Shown piece after piece: positions 6,628-14,668 of a stretch of 14,692 bases of DNA (position 1 is its first letter; every line of letters begins with the position of its first letter). The notes under the pieces are model-generated. The model was not told where the DNA came from. It ran no database searches and worked only from the letters and a program-made list of their open reading frames with translations. The stretch lies in contig CARJCM010000034.1 in NCBI GenBank assembly GCA_948999435.1, positions 1 to 14,692 of the forward strand, read 5' to 3'. The translations under genes and the position numbers were made by a program. This stretch comes from an uncultured Bacilli bacterium (GTDB lineage: Bacteria; Bacillota_I; Bacilli_A; RF39; UBA660).

Positions 6628-8136
6628 CTACTTTTTAAAACTTTTTAATAGATTTAAATAGTATTTAAAATTGTCTGTATGCCAAAATATTATTAATAAT
6701 ACTAAATTAGGTATAACTACTGCGATTAAACAATTTATTATTAAACTTAAAAAAGCATTACTTATAACTATTAATCTAGATATTTTATATGTAATGACTG
6801 CTAAAACTAAAAATATGCTTAAATATCCTAGTGTTTCTTTGGTATAATTTAAATAACTTCTATTAAATAATTTTTTATAAACATATTTGGGATAGCTGAT
6901 ACAATATAATACTAAACTACTTATTATAGTTCCCATAAAAATCCCAGCTAAACCAAAATATTTTAATAATATTAAAGATGCTACTATATTTAATACTGAT
7001 TCTAATAACGGAATGTATCTATCTTCATAATATATTCCAGCAGCTTCTTTAAAAATCATATGACAACTTCGCATTGATTTCGCGTAGTAGTTTAACACTA
7101 AAACGATTAAAACGCAAGTGGCTAATAAATACTTGCTGCCAATCCATACTGTTATAAAACTATTCATTACTACTAAAAGGGATATTCCCGAAAAGGTCGC
7201 TATCCAAAAGTTTAAGAATCTTACTCTTTTAAATATTTCAAAACTTTTTTCAGAACTTTCTTTTACTAACATATTACCTACACTTGGAGTAATAACTTTT
7301 ATTACTTGTCCAAATAACTTTTCAACAGCCTCTATTATCATGTAATAATTAGAATATAAACCTACTTCAATAATACCAATAAATTTAGAAATAATTATAT
7401 TATCAGTACCTAAGACTATAAAACCTCCAATTTTGTGAAAAAATAATGCTTTTACTTTTTGAAATATATCTTTTTTGGTATTTTCATCTAGTTTTTCATT
7501 ATTATTTTTTAAATATGGATATAATTTGTTAGCAAGTAAAGTAACGCCAACATTTTCTAAGATTCTCATTACTATTTTTATACCTAAATATAAATAATAG
7601 TTCTTGGTTAGTACTAATATGATTATTTCTAATATATTTAATATTACTAGATATCCAATGTGAATAAAGTTTACTAAATAGTTTTTTTGATTGGCATTTA
7701 TTATTGACCTCTTGTATGATAAAAGATAGGAACAAACTATTTCGATGATAAATAATATATATACTAGACTTATATTTATATCGATTGTAACTTCTTCAAT
7801 AAAAAGGTTTAAATATGGGATTATCATTAATCCTATAGTTAAAATTATTAATGCTATAATAGTGTAACATTTTTTATAAAAGTTCATTAATGCTTTTACT
7901 TTTTTTATGTCTTCTTCAACGATTGGTTTATATAAATGATATATTATCGCAGAACCAACACCTAATTCTACTATTCCAAGCATCGATATGATATTAGAAA
8001 ATAAACCATTTATTCCTAAATATTCACTTCCTAATATTTTTATAAATATGCCCTGCGCTATTAATCCAATAACTATTGTTAATAAGTTAGTTATAAATGA
8101 GACACTGGTATTTTTTATTGAATTTTTTGTTCTCAT
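6628..8136 (-). CDS. wzx: Wzx-type polysaccharide flippase
   Basis: This 502-residue protein has about 12-14 hydrophobic segments, the expected size and topology of oligosaccharide flippases of the MOP superfamily. The N-terminal run GSEYLGINGLFSNIISML followed by ELGVGSAIIYHLYKPI (residues about 36-72) is typical of Wzx proteins from Gram-positive capsule clusters. The role would be to turn the undecaprenyl-pyrophosphate-linked repeat unit from the inner to the outer face of the membrane. It starts 17 bases after the GT2 stop with an AAAGGGG ribosome site and ends with TAG. Its pairing with a Wzy-like protein two genes upstream supports a Wzx/Wzy pathway. The sugar specificity cannot be read from the sequence. 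Confidence 0.92.
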   Translation of the reverse strand: MRTKNSIKNTSVSFITNLLTIVIGLIAQGIFIKILGSEYLGINGLFSNIISMLGIVELGVGSAIIYHLYKPIVEEDIKKVKALMNFYKKCYTIIALIILTIGLMIIPYLNLFIEEVTIDINISLVYILFIIEIVCSYLLSYKRSIINANQKNYLVNFIHIGYLVILNILEIIILVLTKNYYLYLGIKIVMRILENVGVTLLANKLYPYLKNNNEKLDENTKKDIFQKVKALFFHKIGGFIVLGTDNIIISKFIGIIEVGLYSNYYMIIEAVEKLFGQVIKVITPSVGNMLVKESSEKSFEIFKRVRFLNFWIATFSGISLLVVMNSFITVWIGSKYLLATCVLIVLVLNYYAKSMRSCHMIFKEAAGIYYEDRYIPLLESVLNIVASLILLKYFGLAGIFMGTIISSLVLYCISYPKYVYKKLFNRSYLNYTKETLGYLSIFLVLAVITYKISRLIVISNAFLSLIINCLIAVVIPNLVLLIIFWHTDNFKYYLNLLKSFKK

Positions 8137-8153
8137 AGCTTGTCCCCTTTCTT

Positions 8154-9143
8154 TTATCTTTTTATTAATCTATATATTTTTGTAAAAAACCAAATTGCTT
8201 TATAATTCTCATTATATATTTGCTTACAAAACATTCTTTTTTTCAAATCAATCGTTTGAAATGAAATGTTGCTTTCTTTTAATTTTTTCCATTCTATTGT
8301 ATCAAAAAGTTCTTTTAAATTCTTTTTATAGTCCTCGAATGAAATACTACTAATATCAATTGTTCTTAATAAATAACTAATATGAATTAAAATCTTTTTA
8401 TATACTTTACTTTCATTATTATTACTTATTAATACTTGATAAGCTTTTAAACAATCAATAGAATTTTTTATTTGTTTTTTTATTTTTCCAGTTCTTGAAG
8501 CACTATCAATATTAACTCGGCATAAATAACCATTATTATTTCGATATCCTATTTTTTTAGCTTTTTGAAATAAAGTATATGTAAATAAAAAATCTTCACC
8601 AAAGCCTAGTTCTTCATTAAAATAAATATTATTATCTTTTATAAGTTTTGTATCTATTAATTGCATACAACTAGAATTAAATTTAGGAGTAGCTATAAAA
8701 AGATTGTTTATTTCTTCTTTTTTTATTTCTCTATAACTGTCACTATAATAACTCACTTTTTCTATATCTTTTTTATTTGTAAAATTACCATATGATGTTT
8801 TTACTATGTCTAATTCATATTCTAATAAAGTATGAACTAAATCTTCAATATAATTTGGTATTATTATGTCATCTATATCTAGAAAAGTTATATACTCTCC
8901 AGTAGAATTTTTTATTCCGTTATTTCTGGCAGCACTTACTCCTTGGTTTTGTTGATTAATTATTTTTATTCTATTTTCTTGATATTCATTTAAAATATCA
9001 CTTGTGTTATCAGTTGAACCATCATTTACAATAACTATTTCTATATTTTCATATGTTTCATTTAAAACAGAATTTAAGCATTCATTAATGTATTTCTCAC
9101 CATTATATACTGGTATTATTATTGATACTTTTGCTTGTTCCAT
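8154..9143 (-). CDS. GT2 family glycosyltransferase
   Basis: This is a 329-residue GT-A fold enzyme. It has VSIIIPVYN (6-14), NDGSTD (40-45), AARNNGI (71-77), the DXD-type nucleotide-sugar motif DIDD (89-92) and GED (182-184), the likely catalytic-base region. It probably adds one sugar to the lipid-linked repeat unit on the inner face of the membrane; donor and acceptor are unknown. The start is the ATG at 9143. An in-frame GTG three codons earlier (9150-9152) sits only two bases from the AGAAGG ribosome site, too close to be used, while the ATG is 11 bases away. The gene overlaps the wzy-like gene by 41 bases, so coupled translation is likely. There are no membrane segments. Confidence 0.9.
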   Translation of the reverse strand: MEQAKVSIIIPVYNGEKYINECLNSVLNETYENIEIVIVNDGSTDNTSDILNEYQENRIKIINQQNQGVSAARNNGIKNSTGEYITFLDIDDIIIPNYIEDLVHTLLEYELDIVKTSYGNFTNKKDIEKVSYYSDSYREIKKEEINNLFIATPKFNSSCMQLIDTKLIKDNNIYFNEELGFGEDFLFTYTLFQKAKKIGYRNNNGYLCRVNIDSASRTGKIKKQIKNSIDCLKAYQVLISNNNESKVYKKILIHISYLLRTIDISSISFEDYKKNLKELFDTIEWKKLKESNISFQTIDLKKRMFCKQIYNENYKAIWFFTKIYRLIKR

Positions 9144-10317
9144 TTTTTTCACGTCCTTCTTCTGTAATACTTGATATATTTAATATTATCGCAAATATAA
9201 ATATGTAGTTATTAAAACTATAATATTCTGATAACATCATTATAAAATAAGTACTTAATGCTACTAAAGATAAAATTTTTATTCTACTAATTTTAATATT
9301 TTTTATGTTTCTATTTAATTCAATTAATGCGCCTGATAATAATGTTACGCCTACAATGCCACCTTGATATAATAAGTCTAATAATTGATTATGACATGTT
9401 ACTGCTTGTAAATAATTAAACTTTATAACTCTTATGGCCGAAGTTTCAAATCCATAACCAAATATAAAACTTTCTTTAATGTATTTAAGTGCTGTATCCC
9501 ATATGTATATCCGATTAGTAAAATTTAAGTCACGATGTAGAATATCTTCAATTACAACTGAAAATATATCTTGCATTCTAAATATTATAATAACAAAAAA
9601 TAGTATTAAATATATTACTAATATATTTCTAAAGTTAAATATTTTTATCTTAGAAATCTGTTTAGAGAATATGATGCCTAATAACAAAATTCCAATTCCT
9701 ACAATACCTGTTGAACTGTCAATTAATAGTGTTGTTAGTAAAGATATTATGATTATAAAAATAGTATGTGTGGTTATTTTTTTGTTATTTATGATATCTA
9801 GATAGTGAGATATTAAAATTGCAGGTATTATAAATAATATAAAGGCATTTTTGTATCCTAGAAACCAATTAGCCCATGCTTCGGCAGCATTTACGTATAA
9901 ACCTTTTGGATATAGAATTATAGTTACAAGATTTATTAATAATAATATAGTAAAATATATTAAATTGGACTTTAAAAAGTTATTTTTATATTTTACTATA
10001 CAATAATTATATAATAAGAACATCATGATATATTTTGAAGTAGTCATAATAAATGACGTTAAATCTCCATTTTTTAATATAGTAATTATTCCTAAAAGAA
10101 TAAAAAAGCTTAAATAGAAAAAAAAGAATTTTTGATTATATATTTTACCATTTTTAATATAACATATTAGAATGACTATATAGTCAATAATTAATAATAT
10201 ATTTGTTATTTTTGAAAACCAAGAAAATTTATATTCTAAATATGTTGGTATGAAAAATGGTATTATTAAAAGTATTCCAAATAATATATTGTTAAAATCT
10301 TCCCTTTTTATTTTCAT
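9103..10317 (-). CDS. wzy: Wzy-like polysaccharide polymerase (O-antigen ligase/polymerase family)
   Basis: This 404-residue, very Ile/Leu/Phe-rich protein has about 10-12 membrane segments. The region 260-325, with TNRIYIWDTALKYI (267-280), a GYGFE turn (287-291) and CHNQLLDLLYQGGIVG (308-323), is the conserved extracytoplasmic loop and following helix of the Wzy/WaaL group, including a candidate catalytic Arg269 and His309. It should join repeat units on the outer face of the membrane. Wzy proteins vary widely in sequence, so the call rests on topology, these motifs and position between glycosyltransferases next to wzx. A ligase function is less likely because an LCP ligase is present. The start has an AAAGGAAAT ribosome site and lies 3 bases after the GT4 stop. 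Confidence 0.85.
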   Translation of the reverse strand: MKIKREDFNNILFGILLIIPFFIPTYLEYKFSWFSKITNILLIIDYIVILICYIKNGKIYNQKFFFFYLSFFILLGIITILKNGDLTSFIMTTSKYIMMFLLYNYCIVKYKNNFLKSNLIYFTILLLINLVTIILYPKGLYVNAAEAWANWFLGYKNAFILFIIPAILISHYLDIINNKKITTHTIFIIIISLLTTLLIDSSTGIVGIGILLLGIIFSKQISKIKIFNFRNILVIYLILFFVIIIFRMQDIFSVVIEDILHRDLNFTNRIYIWDTALKYIKESFIFGYGFETSAIRVIKFNYLQAVTCHNQLLDLLYQGGIVGVTLLSGALIELNRNIKNIKISRIKILSLVALSTYFIMMLSEYYSFNNYIFIFAIILNISSITEEGREKNGTSKSINNNTSI

Positions 10318-10320
10318 TTT

Positions 10321-11505
10321 TTATTTCCTTTCACTTATAATATCTATATAATTCTTATAAAAACTCTCTTTAGAAAACTTTTTTACTTTATTTATATTGT
10401 TGCTTATTAATCTTGTCTTTAAATCTTGATCTAAATATATTTTTTCTAAATTGATAATTAAACTATTTATTAAGTTGTTTTTATCACATAATAAAGCACT
10501 ATCATTCTCAACAATCTCTGGTATTCCACCAACATTATTTACAACTAATGGTAACTTAGAAGCTAACCCTTCTATAACCACATCACCTAATGCTTCATTA
10601 ATTATTGAAGGTACAACTTGACAATCGCTAATTTTGTATAATTTCCAAATTAGAGAATTATCTATATATCCAGTGAAGATAATTTCTTTATTTTTTGCTA
10701 AAGCTCTTAATTCTTTAATAAAACTATTATTTTTTCCTTTTTTGAAATCAGATGAACCTACTATTAAAAGCTTTATATTATTATACTTTCCACAAAGATT
10801 GTTAAATGCAATTACTAACTCTTTTATACCTTTTTGTTTAGTTAAACGTCCTGTATATAAATAAACAAAATCATTTTCAGCAATTCCATATTTTGCTCTA
10901 ATATTCCTTTTTTCTTCTCTAGATATTTGTTGCATAAATCTTTCTGTATCAATTCCATTATAAAGTGTATATACTTTGGTAGCATTAGGGTCTATTTCTT
11001 TAACTCTATTTCCAATAAAATTGCTTACAGTGAGAATCTTATCATAATTCTGATATACTTTCTTACTCAGTTTTGAATCTTTATTTAAATAGTCATTATG
11101 TAAATGTAAATATATTGGACACTTAAAATATTTTTTTATTTTTAATATATATAATGGATTATTTTCTATTATAACTTTATCATATTTATCTTTATTTTTT
11201 TTGATAATTTTAGTTACTTCATTTATATAAGCATTTCCAATGTAAATGTTTGGTAACTTATTTATTAATGAAAAAATTATTCTTTTTATTTTAAATATTA
11301 ATGAGTTATTATTTATGTATTTATAATTTGTATACTCTTTAAGATTATTCTGAATTTCGGTATTAGTTTTTATTCCTATTATCGTAAATAAGCATTTTTG
11401 TTCTTTTTCATTTTCTTCAGTTATAGTGTCAATTAAGTGTTCAATTGCACCACCATTTGTAGCAGGAACAGGTAAATATCCTGGACTAATAACTAATACT
11501 TTCAT
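10321..11505 (-). CDS. GT4 family (GT-B fold) glycosyltransferase
   Basis: This 394-residue enzyme has two Rossmann-like domains. The N-terminal acceptor domain starts MKVLVISPGYLPVPATNGGA (1-20), with the glycine-rich loop at NGGA. The C-terminal donor domain begins near 212 and shows YLYTGRLTKQKGI (215-227) and the EX7E motif, E304 to E312 (EALGDVVIE), which binds the nucleotide sugar. NGIDTERF (183-190) sits at the domain junction. It is a retaining glycosyltransferase that most likely extends the repeat unit. It starts two bases after the CDP-glycerol transferase stop, with an AAGGAG ribosome site made by the last codons of that gene. The sugar is unknown. Confidence 0.92.
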   Translation of the reverse strand: MKVLVISPGYLPVPATNGGAIEHLIDTITEENEKEQKCLFTIIGIKTNTEIQNNLKEYTNYKYINNNSLIFKIKRIIFSLINKLPNIYIGNAYINEVTKIIKKNKDKYDKVIIENNPLYILKIKKYFKCPIYLHLHNDYLNKDSKLSKKVYQNYDKILTVSNFIGNRVKEIDPNATKVYTLYNGIDTERFMQQISREEKRNIRAKYGIAENDFVYLYTGRLTKQKGIKELVIAFNNLCGKYNNIKLLIVGSSDFKKGKNNSFIKELRALAKNKEIIFTGYIDNSLIWKLYKISDCQVVPSIINEALGDVVIEGLASKLPLVVNNVGGIPEIVENDSALLCDKNNLINSLIINLEKIYLDQDLKTRLISNNINKVKKFSKESFYKNYIDIISERK

Positions 11506-11507
11506 AT

Positions 11508-12707
11508 CTATTCTCCTTTCTTTAATAATTGATATATTCTTTCACTATTATTGGTATCATTTATTTCAAAAAAGTTATCCATTTTTTTGCGGTATTCGTT
11601 AGGTGTCTCAAAATCATTTTTATAACTTAATTTTATATAGTTTACAACTTCATTAACATTTTCTAAAACTGGTCCAAAGCCATCTCTTTCATAATTAAAA
11701 TATCCCTCTTTATATTGCATTTGACGATATTTATCTTTGTCAAATTGAAAAAAGATTATAGGCTTTCTCATATAGGCAAAATCCATAAATACACTGGAAT
11801 AGTCTGTTACTAAAATTGCTGATGTTTTTAAAATTTCTCCTATATCATTACTGGTATTTAAAAATTTAATATTTTTATTTGTTTGATAAAAATCTTTTAA
11901 ATATTTTTGCATATTTATATGAGGGTAAAATAATATTTCCAAATTGTTAGTTTCAATAAATTTGTTTAATTCTACATCCTTTAATAATTCATTCCAAAAT
12001 TTATAAAAGTCAGTAGATGTAAAGTCTATTTTATTTCCTAATTTATTTGTTTCTCTTCCTAACCAATTACGCCACGTAGGCATAAATAATATTTGCTTTT
12101 TTTCAATTTTAATATTGTGAAGATTATCGAATCTAGCAAATCCTGTATATTGAACATTATTCTCAGGATAACCAAATTTTTTCTTGATATATTCATATTC
12201 ATCTTTTGCACCACATATAAAATATCTGAACTTGGTGTTCTTATAATACAACCAGTCAGCGTCATCTTTTGTTATTCCGTGTTGTAAAAATACACGATTA
12301 TTAAATAAATTTAATACAACGTGTAATATATAGAAAAATGGTTGATTAGGATTCCCATTTTTTTGGCTACTAATATTGTATTTTGAAGATAAATAATATA
12401 GCCAATGTTTTAGGCTTCTAAATTCAATTATGTTCCCTAAATTTTTAACCTTTTTATAATCTTTGCTATCTTTTTTTATAACATAGTAGCAAGATATATC
12501 TTTTTTATTTTCTTTAATATATTTGTAAAACCAATAACCATTATCTCTAGCTGTTTCACCATTTTCACATACTATCCATATTTTTTTATGTTTTAATTTA
12601 TTATTCAATCTAAATATTAAGACACAAGGCAAGATAAGTAAAAATATAAAAGGCGCTAATAAATCATTTAATTTAATATATTTTATATTGTCTTTTATTT
12701 TTTTCAT
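11508..12707 (-). CDS. CDP-glycerol:glycerophosphotransferase family protein (TagB/TagF-like)
   Basis: This 399-residue protein has the family's pattern: IWIVCENGETARDNGYWFYK (43-62), LQHGITK (141-147), ICGAKDE (164-170), TGFARFD (188-194), FMPTWR (208-213), FYPHINM (260-266) and TDYSSVFMDF (301-310). In TagF-type enzymes the two histidine motifs and the TDYSS block act in catalysis and in binding CDP-glycerol. Such enzymes transfer glycerol phosphate from CDP-glycerol to a lipid-linked acceptor, as in wall teichoic acid or in phosphoglycerol-decorated capsules. A hydrophobic stretch at 17-33 may hold it at the membrane. It cannot be decided whether it adds one group or a chain; ribitol phosphate transfer is also possible. 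The AGGAGG ribosome site overlaps the last Arg codons of the gene before it. Confidence 0.92.
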   Translation of the reverse strand: MKKIKDNIKYIKLNDLLAPFIFLLILPCVLIFRLNNKLKHKKIWIVCENGETARDNGYWFYKYIKENKKDISCYYVIKKDSKDYKKVKNLGNIIEFRSLKHWLYYLSSKYNISSQKNGNPNQPFFYILHVVLNLFNNRVFLQHGITKDDADWLYYKNTKFRYFICGAKDEYEYIKKKFGYPENNVQYTGFARFDNLHNIKIEKKQILFMPTWRNWLGRETNKLGNKIDFTSTDFYKFWNELLKDVELNKFIETNNLEILFYPHINMQKYLKDFYQTNKNIKFLNTSNDIGEILKTSAILVTDYSSVFMDFAYMRKPIIFFQFDKDKYRQMQYKEGYFNYERDGFGPVLENVNEVVNYIKLSYKNDFETPNEYRKKMDNFFEINDTNNSERIYQLLKKGE

Positions 12708-12711
12708 ATTG

Positions 12712-13764
12712 TTACCTCCTGTTTTTTAGTTTATTAAACGTACTTGGATGTTTTACTTTTATATAATGAAACATTCTTCCCATTAACATTGTAAGTAGTA
12801 CTGATTTTAATTTAATTGGTATTAATGTTATTTTTGTTTTCTTGCTTTTAGGCTTTGCTACTTTTAATGTTTCACGTGTTAAATCATCTTTTACAATTCT
12901 TTTTATTTCTTGGTATCTTTTTTTGAATGTTGTATCTTGACAATAAATATTTTCAATACATCCCAACATTCTTTCTATAAATCTTCTACTTGAAAACTCA
13001 ATATACTCCTCTTCTTTAATATCCCATATCTTAAAGTATGCATTAAATTCATAATACTCCTTTTTTCTTATATCAAATAAGTTTTCTTTATAATTTTTAG
13101 TTAAAGCACCTTCTCGTTCCCTAACATAATGGTAAAATGCTTGTTTAGAATTGTACAAATTCTTTATACATCTTAAATATATCCGATTAAATATTACATC
13201 TTCTCCCCAATTATGACTTGAAAACTCAATACTGTTCTCTTTAATTATTCTATTTAAAAAAACTTTATTCCAAATATTATATAACATTGTATTGTCCCAT
13301 AACTCTACAAAGTCTTTTTTTATTTCTTCTTTATTTTCATAATATTTTTCTTTATAACTTATTAAGTCATAATTTATTCTTTCTAATTTATCATTTTCAG
13401 TTTCAGAATAAAAACCAAAGTTTAATAATTCTATTTTAGGATATTTTTCAAAATAACTTATGATAGTTTCAAAATATTTAGGACTAATGTAATCATCTGA
13501 ATCTAAAAAACAAATTAATTCTCCAGTTGCTATTTCTAATCCTTTATTTCTACTATCAGAAACACCTGTATTTTCTTTATCTAAAATTTTAATCCTCTTA
13601 TCTTGATACTTTTTTATTATTTCCCCACTATTATCTTTAGAGCCATCATTAATAAGTATCAATTCAAAGCTTGTATATGATTGATTTAATATCGAATTTA
13701 TTAATCTATCAAGATATTTCTCACAATTATAAATAGGAATTATAACTGATATCTTTGGTTTCAT
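12712..13764 (-). CDS. GT2 family glycosyltransferase (first of the main operon)
   Basis: This 350-residue GT-A enzyme has ISVIIPIYN (5-13), NDGSKD (39-44), SDSRNKGL (69-76), DSDD (88-91) and WGEDVIFN (186-193). These are the nucleotide-binding, DXD-type and catalytic-base regions of CpsI/EpsJ-like transferases. It probably adds the second sugar to the primed lipid. The C-terminal part from about 210 is basic and may lie against the membrane. The ATG has only a weak ribosome site, but a stop lies close upstream in frame and family members start right before this first strand. It is the first gene after the terminator at 13838-13881. It must be read either by passage through that terminator or from a weak local promoter (TATAAT at 13816-13821, poor -35). 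Confidence 0.92.
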   Translation of the reverse strand: MKPKISVIIPIYNCEKYLDRLINSILNQSYTSFELILINDGSKDNSGEIIKKYQDKRIKILDKENTGVSDSRNKGLEIATGELICFLDSDDYISPKYFETIISYFEKYPKIELLNFGFYSETENDKLERINYDLISYKEKYYENKEEIKKDFVELWDNTMLYNIWNKVFLNRIIKENSIEFSSHNWGEDVIFNRIYLRCIKNLYNSKQAFYHYVREREGALTKNYKENLFDIRKKEYYEFNAYFKIWDIKEEEYIEFSSRRFIERMLGCIENIYCQDTTFKKRYQEIKRIVKDDLTRETLKVAKPKSKKTKITLIPIKLKSVLLTMLMGRMFHYIKVKHPSTFNKLKNRR

Positions 13765-13837
13765 ACTTATACCAACTTTCTATGAAGTGAACTTGTTTTG
13801 CTACACTCCTTATTTATTATATTTTACCTTAAATTCA

Positions 13838-13881
13838 TAAAAAAAGCTATATAACATTGAAATTTTTGATATATAGCTTTT
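13838..13881 (-). terminator. Terminator between the priming transferase and the rest of the cluster
   Basis: On the minus strand AAAAGCTATATA (13870-13881) pairs with TATATAGCTTTT (13842-13853), a perfect 12-bp stem with a 16-base loop. More T residues follow (13839-13841). It starts 11 bases past the stop of the priming transferase. The stem is AT-rich, so some read-through is plausible. No alternative antiterminator hairpin is obvious. Confidence 0.83.
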
Positions 13882-13891
13882 AAATTTATTT

Positions 13892-14563
13892 TTACTTTGC
13901 ACCTTTTCCAATTACAACTACACTTATAGTTTGGAACATAATTTTTAAATCATTTTTTAAACTACGATTATGATAATATTTAGCATCTAACTTTAATCTA
14001 TCTTTAAATCCACAGTCACTACGACCACTTACTTGCCATAATCCAGTTAATCCTGGTGTCATTTTAATAATGTAATTATAATAACCACCCATATCCATTT
14101 GTTCTCTTGGTAAATATGGTCTTGGTCCTACAAATGTCATATCACCATTAAATATATTTAATAATTGTGGTAATTCGTCTATTGATGTCTTACGAATAAT
14201 TTTTCCTATTCTTGTTACTCGTGGGTCATTTTTTAACTTTTTATTTGTAGTATATTCTTCGTATATCTTTGGATCATTTTTCATCATAGTTTCTAAAACG
14301 TCTTCAGCATGGTCAACCATAGAACGAAATTTGTATATCTTTATTGGTCTACCATTTTTTCCTATTCTGGTTTGTTTTAAAAATACTGGCCCCTTTGAAT
14401 CTAATTTAATTAAAATACTTACGATTAGAAAGACAGGCAATAATAATATTATCATTACTTCAGATAATAATATGTCAAATAGTCTCTTTAGCCCTAAATA
14501 TAAATAATGTTTGTGCTCCTTTTTACCTTCTTCTAATGTAAGACTTAAAATCTCGTCATACAT
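13892..14563 (-). CDS. Priming phosphoglycosyl transferase (bacterial sugar transferase, WbaP/EpsL type)
   Basis: This 223-residue monotopic phosphoglycosyl transferase has KRLFD (26-30), a re-entrant membrane helix about 31-54 with the break at L42-P43, FRSM (79-82), the catalytic pair D129-E130 in SIDELPQ, GPRP (146-149) and PGLTGLWQVSGRS (170-182). It should move a sugar phosphate from a UDP-sugar to undecaprenyl phosphate on the inner face, starting each repeat unit. It lacks the N-terminal membrane part of full-length WbaP/WcaJ, like the short EpsL and PglC forms. The sugar (Glc, Gal, GalNAc or a diamino sugar) is not predictable. The start follows an AGGGGG ribosome site. The promoter at 14595-14623 is close to consensus, so this gene should be well expressed. 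Confidence 0.95.
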   Translation of the reverse strand: MYDEILSLTLEEGKKEHKHYLYLGLKRLFDILLSEVMIILLLPVFLIVSILIKLDSKGPVFLKQTRIGKNGRPIKIYKFRSMVDHAEDVLETMMKNDPKIYEEYTTNKKLKNDPRVTRIGKIIRKTSIDELPQLLNIFNGDMTFVGPRPYLPREQMDMGGYYNYIIKMTPGLTGLWQVSGRSDCGFKDRLKLDAKYYHNRSLKNDLKIMFQTISVVVIGKGAK

Positions 14564-14594
14564 ATTTCTTAAACCCCCTGTTTAATTGTCCTTA

Positions 14595-14623
14595 ATTCTA
14601 CCACAAAATCAAAAAAATGTCAA
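14595..14623 (-). promoter_or_regulatory. Main promoter of the polysaccharide cluster
   Basis: On the minus strand a perfect -35 TTGACA (14618-14623), a 17-base spacer ending in TGTGG, and a -10 TAGAAT (14595-14600). It is the best match to consensus outside the rRNA region. Transcription should start near 14588, about 25 bases before the priming transferase ATG. No operator repeat is evident beside it. Confidence 0.88.
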
Positions 14624-14668
14624 ATTTGTGTATTTTTTGATAGTGTAAAATAATTTGGGGGAAGACAT

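Noticed and set aside
9144..9152. A GTG start three codons upstream for the GT2 at 8154-9143
   Set aside because: It is only two bases from the AGAAGG ribosome site, too close for initiation.
9479..9805. A 108-residue plus-strand frame inside the wzy-like gene
   Set aside because: It is antisense to a well-supported membrane protein, with no ribosome site and no family features.
6628..12707. Recent horizontal transfer of the cluster interior based on lower GC
   Set aside because: The interior looks more AT-rich, but most of that comes from Ile/Phe/Lys/Asn-rich membrane proteins and glycosyltransferases. No mobile element, tRNA site or flanking repeat supports transfer.
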